From Clostridiales bacterium CCNA10 (GTDB lineage: Bacteria > Bacillota > Clostridia > Oscillospirales > Oscillospiraceae), in contig AP018533.1 in NCBI GenBank assembly GCA_003573975.1, positions 3,410,319 through 3,474,318 of the forward strand: 64,000 bases of DNA, written 5' to 3'. Position 1 is the first letter of the stretch; every line of letters starts with the position of its first letter. The notes below the pieces were generated by a model that saw only the letters and a list, made by a program, of their open reading frames with translations, searched no databases and was not told the origin of the DNA. The translations under genes were made by a program, and so were the position numbers. Below, piece after piece: positions 32,841-40,601 of this stretch.

Positions 32841-33624
32841 GAACGAACTGGACCTGCGCCTGGCCGTCCTCATCGACGCGGACAACGCCTCCCGAACCGC
32901 CATGAAGGATGTGATGGCTGAGGTGGCGGTGTACGGCACCCCCACCATCAAGCGCATTTACGGCGACTGGACCAGCCCCAATATGTCCACCTGGAAGTCC
33001 ATTCTGCTGGAGTGCGCCCTCACCCCCATCCAGCAGTACGGCTATACCACCGGGAAAAACTCCACCGACTCCGCCATGATCATCGACGCCATGGACATCC
33101 TGTACTCCGGCAACTGCGACGGCTTTGTCCTGGTGTCCAGCGACAGCGACTTCACCCGCCTGGCCATCCGCCTGCGGGAGGCCGGGATGAAGGTCTACGG
33201 CATGGGGGAGCGCAAGACCCCCAAACCCTTTATCGTGGCCTGCGACAAGTTCGTCTATATCGAGGTCATCCGGGCCGCCGCCCGAAAGGCGGCCGCCCAG
33301 CAGGCGGAGGACGACGCGCCCCGCCCCGCAGCCCAGCCTCAGAAGCCCTCCAAAAAGGAGAGCCGGAAGAACGCCGGGATCCCGGACGATGTGGCGGAGC
33401 TCATCGCCGAGTCGGTGGAGGACGTATGCGGCGAGGACGGCTTTGCCCACATGGGCAAGCTGAGCAACCTGCTGATGAAGAAGCAGCCCGACTTCGACCC
33501 CCGGAACTACGGCTTCTCCAAGCTGTCCAAGCTCATCAAGTCTATGGGCCGCTTTGACTGGAAGACCGAGGGGGCAGACAACTCGGAATACTTTGTCCGG
33601 GACACCCAGCGCGCCGATAAATGA
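32833..33624 (+). CDS. NYN nuclease domain protein with OST-HTH/LOTUS domain
   Basis: A 263-residue protein. Residues about 9-150 form a NYN (PIN-like) domain with acidic residues in LIDADNAS, NSTDSAMIIDAMDIL and VSSDSDFTRLA, consistent with a metal-dependent RNase. A charged, proline-rich linker (about 155-180) leads to an OST-HTH/LOTUS domain (VAELIAESVEDVCGEDGFAHMGKLSNLLMKK, NYGFSKLSKLIKS), an RNA-binding fold. GTG start at 32833, overlapping the nucleotidyltransferase stop. Its RNA target is unknown. A hairpin terminator follows. Confidence 0.87.
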   Translation: MAENELDLRLAVLIDADNASRTAMKDVMAEVAVYGTPTIKRIYGDWTSPNMSTWKSILLECALTPIQQYGYTTGKNSTDSAMIIDAMDILYSGNCDGFVLVSSDSDFTRLAIRLREAGMKVYGMGERKTPKPFIVACDKFVYIEVIRAAARKAAAQQAEDDAPRPAAQPQKPSKKESRKNAGIPDDVAELIAESVEDVCGEDGFAHMGKLSNLLMKKQPDFDPRNYGFSKLSKLIKSMGRFDWKTEGADNSEYFVRDTQRADK

Positions 33625-33639
33625 CATAAAATGCTCCAA

Positions 33640-33680
33640 GCGGAGGCGCGGCTGACCGCCGTGCCTCCGCGCGCTGTTTT
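33640..33680 (+). terminator. Terminator after the thiN-NYN operon
   Basis: GCGGAGGC (33640-33647) pairs with GCCTCCGC (33663-33670), with inner GGC/GCC pairing, followed by a TTTT run. Confidence 0.7.
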
Positions 33681-33795
33681 CAAAGGGAAAATTTTCTCAC
33701 CACAGCGGAACCTTTTCTCCCTCTGATGCGTCTGATAAAAAAGAGAGCCTCCGGCGCGGACCGCCGGAGCCGTACCGATTCAAGGAGGGAGTGCT

Positions 33796-34206
33796 GTGGG
33801 ACATTGTAAGCTGGCCGGTCCGACTGTTTGGCGGTCTGCCGGGCTGCTGGCCGCCTGTCTGGCCGCTGTGTTTCTGCTCCGCCTGCCCGTTCTGTCGGCC
33901 AGCGGGAGCAGCGGGCTCTCCGAAAGCGGAGGCTCCGGCAGCGGGGCGGAGGAGGACGCGCCCGGAAGTGCGGATATTCGAACGCCGGACGGCTCCTATG
34001 CCCTCACCGGCGAGGTGCTGGACCAGCTGCCCCCGGACAGTGTCCAGCTGGGCGTCCTCTTCCAGGAGGGGGCTGACAGCCGGACCGGTCTGTACGCCGC
34101 CCGCCGGGAACACGCAGGGTGTATTCTGTGGGCCGCCCCCGGCGGGGACCTGTACCTCCAGCTGTCCGGCGGCGGATATGCCCGGGCCTGCCCGGAGCCG
34201 GGATAA
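33796..34206 (+). CDS. Small exported protein of unknown function
   Basis: A 136-residue protein with a signal-peptide-like start (VWRSAGLLAACLAAVFLLRLPVLSA), a Ser/Gly-rich spacer and a compact C-terminal domain. GTG start with AAGGAGG at 7 nt. I do not recognise a family. It is encoded just before the signal peptidase gene, which has its own promoter within 40 bp. Confidence 0.6.
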   Translation: MGHCKLAGPTVWRSAGLLAACLAAVFLLRLPVLSASGSSGLSESGGSGSGAEEDAPGSADIRTPDGSYALTGEVLDQLPPDSVQLGVLFQEGADSRTGLYAARREHAGCILWAAPGGDLYLQLSGGGYARACPEPG

Positions 34207-34216
34207 CGCCCAATGG

Positions 34217-34245
34217 TTGCATTTTTCCTCTGGAGCGGGTATAAT
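34217..34245 (+). promoter_or_regulatory. Promoter of lepB
   Basis: TTGCAT (34217-34222), 17-bp spacer, perfect TATAAT (34240-34245), about 30 bp before the start codon. Confidence 0.75.
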
Positions 34246-34275
34246 GCTGACAAACGCCCCAGAGGAGGTTGCCCT

Positions 34276-34923
34276 ATGGCCGAAGAATTGGAACATGAAC
34301 CCCAGCCCCAGGAGCCCCGGACCGAACTCCCGGAAGAGGGGGCTGCCCCGGCGGACGGCGCCGAGCCGGAGAAGAAGGAAAAGAAGCCCTCGGAGGATCT
34401 GTTTTACTGGCTCAACGCCCTGACCACCGCCCTGGTGAGCCTGGTACTGGTATTCACCTTTATCGGGCGTCTGACCCGGGTACAGGGGGAGTCCATGACC
34501 AACACCCTCCAGGATCAGCAGCTCCTGCTGGTCTGGTCTCTGGGTTATGAGCCGAAGCAGGGAGACATCGTGGTGCTCAACAAGACCACGGTAGAGCACC
34601 TGGGCGGCGTGGCCATCGTCAAGCGCGTCATCGCCACCGGCGGCCAGACGGTGGACATCGACTATGAGAGCAACAGCGTCTATGTGGACGGCGTTCTGCT
34701 GGATGAGCCCTATATCCGGGAACCCATGGATGACATCACCGCCGATCCAAACCGGGCCCAGACCCACTTTGAGGTCCCGGAGGGGGAGATCTTTGTCATG
34801 GGCGACAACCGCAACAACTCCGATGACAGCCGGGACATCCGTATCGGCTCCATCGACGAGGACTATATTCTGGGCAAGGCGGTGTTCTCCCTCCTGCCCT
34901 TTGATACCATCGGTCCCCTATAA
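34276..34923 (+). CDS. lepB: Signal peptidase I
   Basis: A 215-residue type I signal peptidase that cleaves signal peptides from exported proteins. An acidic cytoplasmic N terminus (about 40 residues) is followed by one membrane helix (about 46-63) and the extracytoplasmic catalytic domain. Catalytic dyad: S73 in GESM and K116 in VKRV. The GDNRNNSDDSRD box near the C terminus is also present. AGAGGAGG precedes the ATG at 34276, and a strong terminator follows. Confidence 0.95.
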   Translation: MAEELEHEPQPQEPRTELPEEGAAPADGAEPEKKEKKPSEDLFYWLNALTTALVSLVLVFTFIGRLTRVQGESMTNTLQDQQLLLVWSLGYEPKQGDIVVLNKTTVEHLGGVAIVKRVIATGGQTVDIDYESNSVYVDGVLLDEPYIREPMDDITADPNRAQTHFEVPEGEIFVMGDNRNNSDDSRDIRIGSIDEDYILGKAVFSLLPFDTIGPL

Positions 34924-34929
34924 AAATCC

Positions 34930-34974
34930 AGGCCCCGGAACATGAAAATGTTCCGGGGCCTTCAGCTTGTCAAA
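34930..34974 (+). terminator. lepB terminator with IS1182-end-like motif
   Basis: Perfect 14-bp stem (AGGCCCCGGAACAT / ATGTTCCGGGGCCT) with a GAAA loop. One base later is CAGCTTGTCAAA (34963-34974), the same twelve bases that begin the IS1182 terminal repeats at 21421 and 42081. Confidence 0.85.
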
Positions 34975-35105
34975 AAAGCCCGCCTGCAAGGAGTTCCGTC
35001 GCCTGAAGGCGACGGAATAAAATTGGATCCCGTCATTTCCGGGGGCGTGTACCTCGGGAATGACACCTCTGTCTTTCAAATGACAGTTGATTCAGGTAGA
35101 TACAC

Positions 35106-37370
35106 TCATGCCCGGGCTGGCAGGCTCTGGATCGTGACCTCAGGGCGGCCGGACAGGCAGGCGGCCTCCCGGCTTTGGCAGGTGAACAGCAGGATCTGCC
35201 GGTCCTCCGCCAGCTGGGCCAGCAGGTCCAGGGCCAGGGCCATCCGCCCATCATCAAAGGCGGCCAGGGCGTCATCCAGCACCAGCGGGGCCCGCCGCTC
35301 CTTCAGGCACAGGTCGTACACCGCCAGGCGCACCGCCAGATAGATCTGATCCACCGTCCCCTTGGACAGGAACAGGGCGCGCCGGGGCAGCACCCCGCTT
35401 CCTTCCGTGGCAGAGGCGTCCAGCTCCCGGTCCAGGGACAGCTCCCGGTACCGCCCGCCGGTGAGGCGGCTCAGATAGTCCGCCGCCCACCGGTTCAGCT
35501 CCGGGGAGAAGCGCTCCTGAAGCTGGGCGTTGGCCGCCTTCAGCCCCTCCAGGGCGGCGGAGATGGCCTGATACTCCCCCTCGCGCCGCTCCAGCTCCCG
35601 GGACAGGCTCTCCTCCTCCGCGGCCAGGGCGGCGGGGTCCCCCACCGCCTTCTGTCGGCCCAGCGCCATGTTCAGCTGGCGCTCCGCCCGCTCCAGCTCC
35701 GCCTGAGCGGTCCCCAGCTGGGCGGCTGTCTCCTCCAGGGTGCGGGCGGGTCGCTCCAGAGCTGGGTCCTCCGCCTCTTCCCGGCCCCCCTGGGCCTTCA
35801 GAGCCTCATACAGCCGCCGTGCGCCATCCAGACGGGCTGCGGCCACCGCCTCCCGCTCCTCCAGATTCAGGGCAAGGGACAGGGCGGCGGAGCAGCCGAA
35901 CAGATCCTTCACCTCCGGGGCGAAGGAGTGGACGAACTGAAAAAGGTCGGTCCGGGTGTTCTCCCGCCGGGCCTGCCGCTCAGACAGGCCGGAACGGACC
36001 AGCCGCACCTGCTGGGCCGCCCGGTCGGCGGCCGCTGTCCGCTCCCGATAGGCCCGGGCCAGGGCAATGACCTCATCCGTCCCCTGGACGCCATAGCGCT
36101 CCAGCACCCGGCGTCCGGCGGCGTCCGCCTTCTTCCCCGCGGACAGGGAAATGAGGGAGGCTGCCGCCAGTGCGCCATAGGCCGCCAGGGCCAGCCAGAT
36201 CCAGGGGAACGGCCCGCCGCCGGCTATCATGCCGCCCGCCGCGATCAGGACGGCTGCCGCCGCGCCTGCCAGCTGGAGCATGGGGACCCGCTTTCTGCAC
36301 CGCCGGCCCTTCTCAGTCCACCGCTGATGCTCCGCCGCGTCCCGCTCCGCCTTCTGCACCGCCTCGTCGCCGGTCATCCCGGGGAACTGTGGGTCTACCG
36401 CTTGGGCCCGGGCCTGTTCCAGTTCCGCCTCCGCCTGGGCGAGGGACTCCTCCCCCAGCTTGATCTCCGGCTCCAGGGCCTTGAGTAAGGCCAGGTCCCC
36501 CTGGGCCCTCTTCAGCTCCTCACGGTCCGGCAGTGAAAGAAACCGGGCCTGCTCCTGACGCAGCCCCTCCTGCTCCACCTCCGCCTGGGCCAGCTCGGCC
36601 TGGACCTGACGGAGCTTCCGGTTCAGCTCCCGGCGGGCCAGCGCCTTATGGGTCTCCAGCTCCGCCTCCAGCTGTTCCTTCCGGCGGGCCAGACCAGCCC
36701 GCTCCGCCGACAGGAGGTTCACCTCATCGTTGGCCTGCTCCGCTTCTCCGCGGACGGCGGAGGCCTGTGCCAGCGCCTCCTCCAGCTGGGGGATACGGCC
36801 CACGCTCCGGTTCACCCGCCGGCGGTTGAGCCACTCCTTCAGCCGCCCCTCCGCCTGGGAGAAGGATACGTCCTCCTGTCCGGAGGACACCAGGGCGGCG
36901 ATGCGCCGCTCCAGCTCCGGGGCGGCGGTGACGGTCAGGGAGCCGCCCTGTCCCACAAACGCGGAGCGCTCAAAGACCTCCCGGCCCACCCCCAGCAGCA
37001 GCTCGCCGCAGGTATCCGCCGTCAGGCCGGGGACGGGCTCCTCTGTGCCGGTATAGACGGCGGAAAAGGTCCCGAAGGGGACGCTCCCCCGGGGGCCCCG
37101 GCGGATGGTGATGTCCCGGCCCTGCCACTCCAGCAGCAGTTCCCCCTCCATAGGGGCCCCGGACCAGGGCTGATAGCGGTTTTTGTCCGCCAGATGTCCC
37201 TTCTTGTCCCGGTCCCGGGTGTCGATCCCATAGAGCATAGCCTTCAAAAAGCCCGCCCAGGTGGATTTCCCGCTCTCATTGGGAGCCTGGATCAGATTGA
37301 GGCCAGGGGCGAGCTCCAGCCGCTGCTCCGTCAGCCCGCCGAAGGTGGCTGTCATCCGTTTGATCCTCAT
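35106..37370 (-). CDS. YhaN/SbcC-like AAA ATPase
   Basis: A 754-residue SMC/Rad50-like protein: Walker A in QAPNESGKSTWAGFLKAML near the start, long coiled coils (about 190-310 and 560-640), two central hydrophobic helices (about 370-410, MLQLAGAAAAVLIAAGG and AYGALAAASLISLSAG) and a C-terminal ABC signature region (LFLSKGTVDQIYLAVRLA and PLVLDDALAAFDDGRM). The membrane-like pair and domain order match B. subtilis YhaN rather than SbcC. It partners with the adjacent nuclease, whose stop overlaps this ATG. Confidence 0.88.
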   Translation of the reverse strand: MRIKRMTATFGGLTEQRLELAPGLNLIQAPNESGKSTWAGFLKAMLYGIDTRDRDKKGHLADKNRYQPWSGAPMEGELLLEWQGRDITIRRGPRGSVPFGTFSAVYTGTEEPVPGLTADTCGELLLGVGREVFERSAFVGQGGSLTVTAAPELERRIAALVSSGQEDVSFSQAEGRLKEWLNRRRVNRSVGRIPQLEEALAQASAVRGEAEQANDEVNLLSAERAGLARRKEQLEAELETHKALARRELNRKLRQVQAELAQAEVEQEGLRQEQARFLSLPDREELKRAQGDLALLKALEPEIKLGEESLAQAEAELEQARAQAVDPQFPGMTGDEAVQKAERDAAEHQRWTEKGRRCRKRVPMLQLAGAAAAVLIAAGGMIAGGGPFPWIWLALAAYGALAAASLISLSAGKKADAAGRRVLERYGVQGTDEVIALARAYRERTAAADRAAQQVRLVRSGLSERQARRENTRTDLFQFVHSFAPEVKDLFGCSAALSLALNLEEREAVAAARLDGARRLYEALKAQGGREEAEDPALERPARTLEETAAQLGTAQAELERAERQLNMALGRQKAVGDPAALAAEEESLSRELERREGEYQAISAALEGLKAANAQLQERFSPELNRWAADYLSRLTGGRYRELSLDRELDASATEGSGVLPRRALFLSKGTVDQIYLAVRLAVYDLCLKERRAPLVLDDALAAFDDGRMALALDLLAQLAEDRQILLFTCQSREAACLSGRPEVTIQSLPARA

Positions 37371-38458
37371 GGCGCCACATCCTCTCCGTTCTCCAGGGCG
37401 GCCAGACCGAAGCGCACCGCCTGCTGGAGGATCTCATTCTCCGGCTCTGCCCGGCACCGGGCGGCCATCAGGCGCAGGAACAGCCCGGTGAGGGTGTCCT
37501 CCTCCATCCGGTCCCACACCGCCCGCTGCACCCGGGTGCGGTCCCGGAGGGTCAGGCCGTAAAACCGGGGGGCCAGCGCCCGGGTCAGCCCCTCCAGGTC
37601 CAGGGCCTCCGCCCCCCGCTCGCCGGTGAGCAGGATGCGGTATATATCCCCCGCCGTGTCCGGCGGCAGGGCGGCCCGCACCGCCGCCGCCAGGTCCTCC
37701 GCGCCGGTCACATCCACGGACAGGATCTGATACCGCCGGCGGCACAGGGGGACGAACTCCGCCCGGCAGCTCCCGGGCTCCGCCTCCACATAGAGGACGC
37801 CCTTGTCTCCCAGCTCGTCAAAGCCCCGGCCCTCCGGGCAGCCGGGATAGGCCCAGAAGGTGTCCCCCTCCCGCTGAAGGCCGCTGGTCTGGTGGATGTG
37901 CCCCAGCGCCAGATAGTCCAGGCCGCTGCAGGCGATGTCCTCCCGGGAGATGGGGCCGTACTCCCCCCGGCCGTCCACCTCCCCGTGGACCGCCATGAGC
38001 TGGACCCGGCCGTCCCGCTCCGCCCGGAAGCCCTCCAGGGGGGAGCGGTCCTCCCGGGGGCCCAGAAAGGCCCGGCCATAGACCACGCAGTCCAGCCCGG
38101 GGAGCTCCGCCCGCCGGACCGATCCAGAGGTGAAAATATGCACGTTCTCCGGCCAGTCCAGGGCGGCATACAGGGACTGCGGCCCGTAGAAGTCATGGTT
38201 CCCCGGGGCCAGGAACACCGGGCATGGGAGGCTCCCCAGGGACCGGGCCAGGGCCTGGGCGGTCTCCCGATAGGTCCGCCGGCTGTCCAGCAGGTCGCCA
38301 GACAGCAGCAGCAGGTCGGCCTCCCGCTCCCGGGCCAGCCTGGCCAGACGGTCCAGCAGTTCCCGCTGCTCCTGCCGCCGGGCGGCCGCCTGCTCCGGCG
38401 TCAGGCCGGAAAAGGGGCTGTCCAGATGCAGGTCCGCCCCGTGGATCAGTTTGATCAT
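37367..38458 (-). CDS. YhaO/SbcD-like DNA repair exonuclease
   Basis: A 363-residue metallophosphoesterase. The five motifs of the Mre11/SbcD family can be read: GADLHLDS, LSGDLLDS, APGNHDFY, MAVHGEVD and ALGHIHQ. These coordinate two metal ions for exonuclease or endonuclease action on DNA ends. The C-terminal capping region is more divergent. The ATGA overlap with the ATPase gene indicates a complex, as with Mre11-Rad50 or SbcCD. GGAG is present upstream of the ATG. Confidence 0.9.
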   Translation of the reverse strand: MIKLIHGADLHLDSPFSGLTPEQAAARRQEQRELLDRLARLAREREADLLLLSGDLLDSRRTYRETAQALARSLGSLPCPVFLAPGNHDFYGPQSLYAALDWPENVHIFTSGSVRRAELPGLDCVVYGRAFLGPREDRSPLEGFRAERDGRVQLMAVHGEVDGRGEYGPISREDIACSGLDYLALGHIHQTSGLQREGDTFWAYPGCPEGRGFDELGDKGVLYVEAEPGSCRAEFVPLCRRRYQILSVDVTGAEDLAAAVRAALPPDTAGDIYRILLTGERGAEALDLEGLTRALAPRFYGLTLRDRTRVQRAVWDRMEEDTLTGLFLRLMAARCRAEPENEILQQAVRFGLAALENGEDVAP

Positions 38459-38485
38459 GGAAAAAAGGCTCCTTTCCCGCCGGAC

Positions 38486-39274
38486 TTACTCCTCCAGGTC
38501 CACCCGCCGGACCTGGACGCACCGTCCGGACTCTGTATCGATGGTAAAGCGGCAGGCGTTGAGCTTGCAGGGGCCCTCCGCCTCCTCATACCGCCGGGGC
38601 AGCCCCCCCAGGAAGAGGTTCATGGACAGCTCCGGCTTGATGCCCAGTACGGAGCGCCGCGGCCCCGTCATGCCCAAGTCGGTGAGAAAGCCCGTCCCCT
38701 TGGGCAGGATCTGCCCGTCCGCCGTGGGCACATGGGTGTGGGTCCCCCACAGAGCCTGGACCCGCCCGTCCAGATACCAGGCCAGCGCCCCCTTCTCGCT
38801 TGTGGCCTCGGCGTGGAAGTCCACCAGCACCAGGTCACAGCGCTGGGCCTCCGTCCCCCGCAGCAGCTGGTTGGCCGCCTTGAAGGGGCTGTCCAGGTTG
38901 GAGTTCAGCTCCAGACGCCCCATCAGGTTCATCACTCCGATCCGCAGCCCCCGGGGTCCGTCGAACATGCCGAAGCCCCGGCCCGGCACCCGGCCGGCGT
39001 AGTTGGCCGGACGGAGGATATAGGGGTCCTTATCCAAAAAGTCGGCGATCTGGATGCGGTTCCAGGTGTGGTTGCCCAGGGTGATGACGTCGGCCCCGGC
39101 GTCATACATCCCACGGGCCTGACGGGGGGTGAGACCCACGCCGGAGGCGTTCTCCCCATTGACCACGGTGAAGTGGATGTCCTCCTCCCGCTTGACCTCC
39201 CGCAGGCGGCGGGCCAGAATATCCTGGCCCCCCTCGCCCACCACGTCGCCTACCGCGAGCACATTCAGCAGCAT
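38486..39274 (-). CDS. ymdB: YmdB-type 2',3'-cyclic nucleotide phosphodiesterase
   Basis: A 262-residue TIGR00282-family metallophosphoesterase, in B. subtilis needed for biofilm and motility decisions and active on cyclic nucleotides. Motifs: AVGDVVGEGG, VVNGENASG, TLGNHTWN, DFHAEATSEK and GTHTHVPTAD. AAGGAGG lies before the ATG. It is the first gene of a minus-strand run with the nuclease and ATPase, and divergent from spoIID. Confidence 0.93.
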   Translation of the reverse strand: MLLNVLAVGDVVGEGGQDILARRLREVKREEDIHFTVVNGENASGVGLTPRQARGMYDAGADVITLGNHTWNRIQIADFLDKDPYILRPANYAGRVPGRGFGMFDGPRGLRIGVMNLMGRLELNSNLDSPFKAANQLLRGTEAQRCDLVLVDFHAEATSEKGALAWYLDGRVQALWGTHTHVPTADGQILPKGTGFLTDLGMTGPRRSVLGIKPELSMNLFLGGLPRRYEEAEGPCKLNACRFTIDTESGRCVQVRRVDLEE

Positions 39275-39397
39275 AGCATATTCCTCCTTGGATCGGATGG
39301 GGCGCAGACTCCCCTGGGATCCGGTCCTGGTCCGGACCGTTCAGCAGACCCTATTATACCGCCTGCCGGTCAAAATCGCAAAGGCTTTTTGCCGCCG

Positions 39398-39426
39398 GCA
39401 TATCCCGCCCTTCGGGCGCATACCAT
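39398..39426 (+). promoter_or_regulatory. Possible sigma-E promoter of spoIID
   Basis: GCATAT (39398-39403), 15-bp spacer, CATACCAT (39419-39426), close to the Bacillus sigma-E -10 consensus CATACAnT. It lies 35 bp before the spoIID start. spoIID is sigma-E-dependent in Bacillus. Confidence 0.4.
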
Positions 39427-39460
39427 GTCACCACAGCTGCATGGGAGAGGAGGGACCGGA

Positions 39461-40525
39461 ATGAGGGGAGCGGTACGCAGAAGGGGACGGATGCCGCCGG
39501 TAGCGGGCAGCCCCTGGCGGCTCACCGCGGGGGCTGGGCTGGCGCTCACCGCAGTACTGTTTCTCCTCCCTCTGCTCACAGTCCGGGGGGAGGGGGGCGG
39601 AGCCGCCGGAGAGACGGAAAATGCCCCCCTGACGGCCACAGCTCCGGAGGGGCAGACCACCCGGGCCGCCCGGGACCGGGGCCACATCGTCAAGCTGCTC
39701 CAGCCGGACGGCACGGTGGAGGAGCTGACCATGGTGGACTACCTCTTCGGCGTGGTGGCGGCGGAAATGCCTGCCGCCTTCGAGGAGGAGGCCCTGAAGG
39801 CCCAGGCCTGCGCCGCCCGCACCTATACCGTGGTCCGGCAGGCCTCTGCCCACGCTGCCCACCCACAGGCCGACGTGTGCACCGACAGCGGCTGCTGTCA
39901 GGCCTATGTGGAGCGGCAGGCGGCGGAGACCCGGTGGGGGATCAGCGCCGGGACCTACTCCGCCAAGATCAGCCAGGCGGTGGCAGATACCGATGGGCTG
40001 GGCATCCTCTACCAGGGCGCGCCCATCCAGGCGGTGTTCTTCTCCTCTGCCCCCGGACAGACGGCGGACGCGGTGGCAGTGTGGGGCAGCCAGGTGGACT
40101 ATCTGAAAAGTGTCTCCAGCCCGGAGGGGGACGAGGTCCCCAACTACCGCAGCCAGGTGGTCCTCACGGCGGAGGAGGTCCGCAGCCGGGTGCTCGCCGC
40201 CTATCCCGGGGCCGACCTGTCCGGCGACCCATCCGGCTGGTTCGGGACCCCCGCCTCCAGCGGGGGAGCGGTGACCAGCATCCCGGTGGGGGGCGTCACC
40301 CTCACGGGCAGCCAGGTGCGCACCCTGTTCTCCCTGCGCTCCGCCGCCTTCACCGTGGCCTGGGACGGGACCAGCTTCATCTTTTCCGTCACCGGCTATG
40401 GCCATGGGGTAGGCATGAGCCAGTACGGGGCCAACACCATGGCCAAGGAGGGCAGCTCCTTCCGGGACATCCTCACCTGGTACTACACCGGCGCCCAGGT
40501 GGACGATCTTTGGGCAGAATCATAG
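39461..40525 (+). CDS. spoIID: Stage II sporulation protein D
   Basis: A 354-residue SpoIID: basic cytoplasmic start, one membrane helix (about 22-40), then the SpoIID domain with VDYLFGVVAAEMPAAFEEEALKAQACAARTYTV, ADTDGLGILYQGAPIQAVFFSSAPGQT and the C-terminal VTGYGHGVGMSQYGANTMA. SpoIID is a lytic transglycosylase used with SpoIIP and SpoIIM in forespore engulfment. ATG at 39461 follows GAGGAGG. The gene is followed by a 21-bp-stem terminator and then directly by an IS. Confidence 0.93.
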   Translation: MRGAVRRRGRMPPVAGSPWRLTAGAGLALTAVLFLLPLLTVRGEGGGAAGETENAPLTATAPEGQTTRAARDRGHIVKLLQPDGTVEELTMVDYLFGVVAAEMPAAFEEEALKAQACAARTYTVVRQASAHAAHPQADVCTDSGCCQAYVERQAAETRWGISAGTYSAKISQAVADTDGLGILYQGAPIQAVFFSSAPGQTADAVAVWGSQVDYLKSVSSPEGDEVPNYRSQVVLTAEEVRSRVLAAYPGADLSGDPSGWFGTPASSGGAVTSIPVGGVTLTGSQVRTLFSLRSAAFTVAWDGTSFIFSVTGYGHGVGMSQYGANTMAKEGSSFRDILTWYYTGAQVDDLWAES

Positions 40526-40550
40526 AAACGGATGCCGCAAACCGGCTTTC

Positions 40551-40599
40551 AAAACAGATAGACTGTGCCGCCCCTGGTGCGGCACAGTCTATCTGTTTT
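40551..40599 (+). terminator. spoIID terminator at the IS edge
   Basis: Two perfect 21-nt arms (40551-40571 and 40579-40599) around a 7-nt loop, ending in TTTT. The IS1182 copy B begins 2 nt later. Confidence 0.9.
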
Positions 40600-40601
40600 G
40601 G

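Noticed and set aside
37892..39460. Upstream extension of the spoIID frame
   Set aside because: It is antisense to the nuclease and ymdB. The true start at 39461 has GAGGAGG and the membrane helix in the right place.
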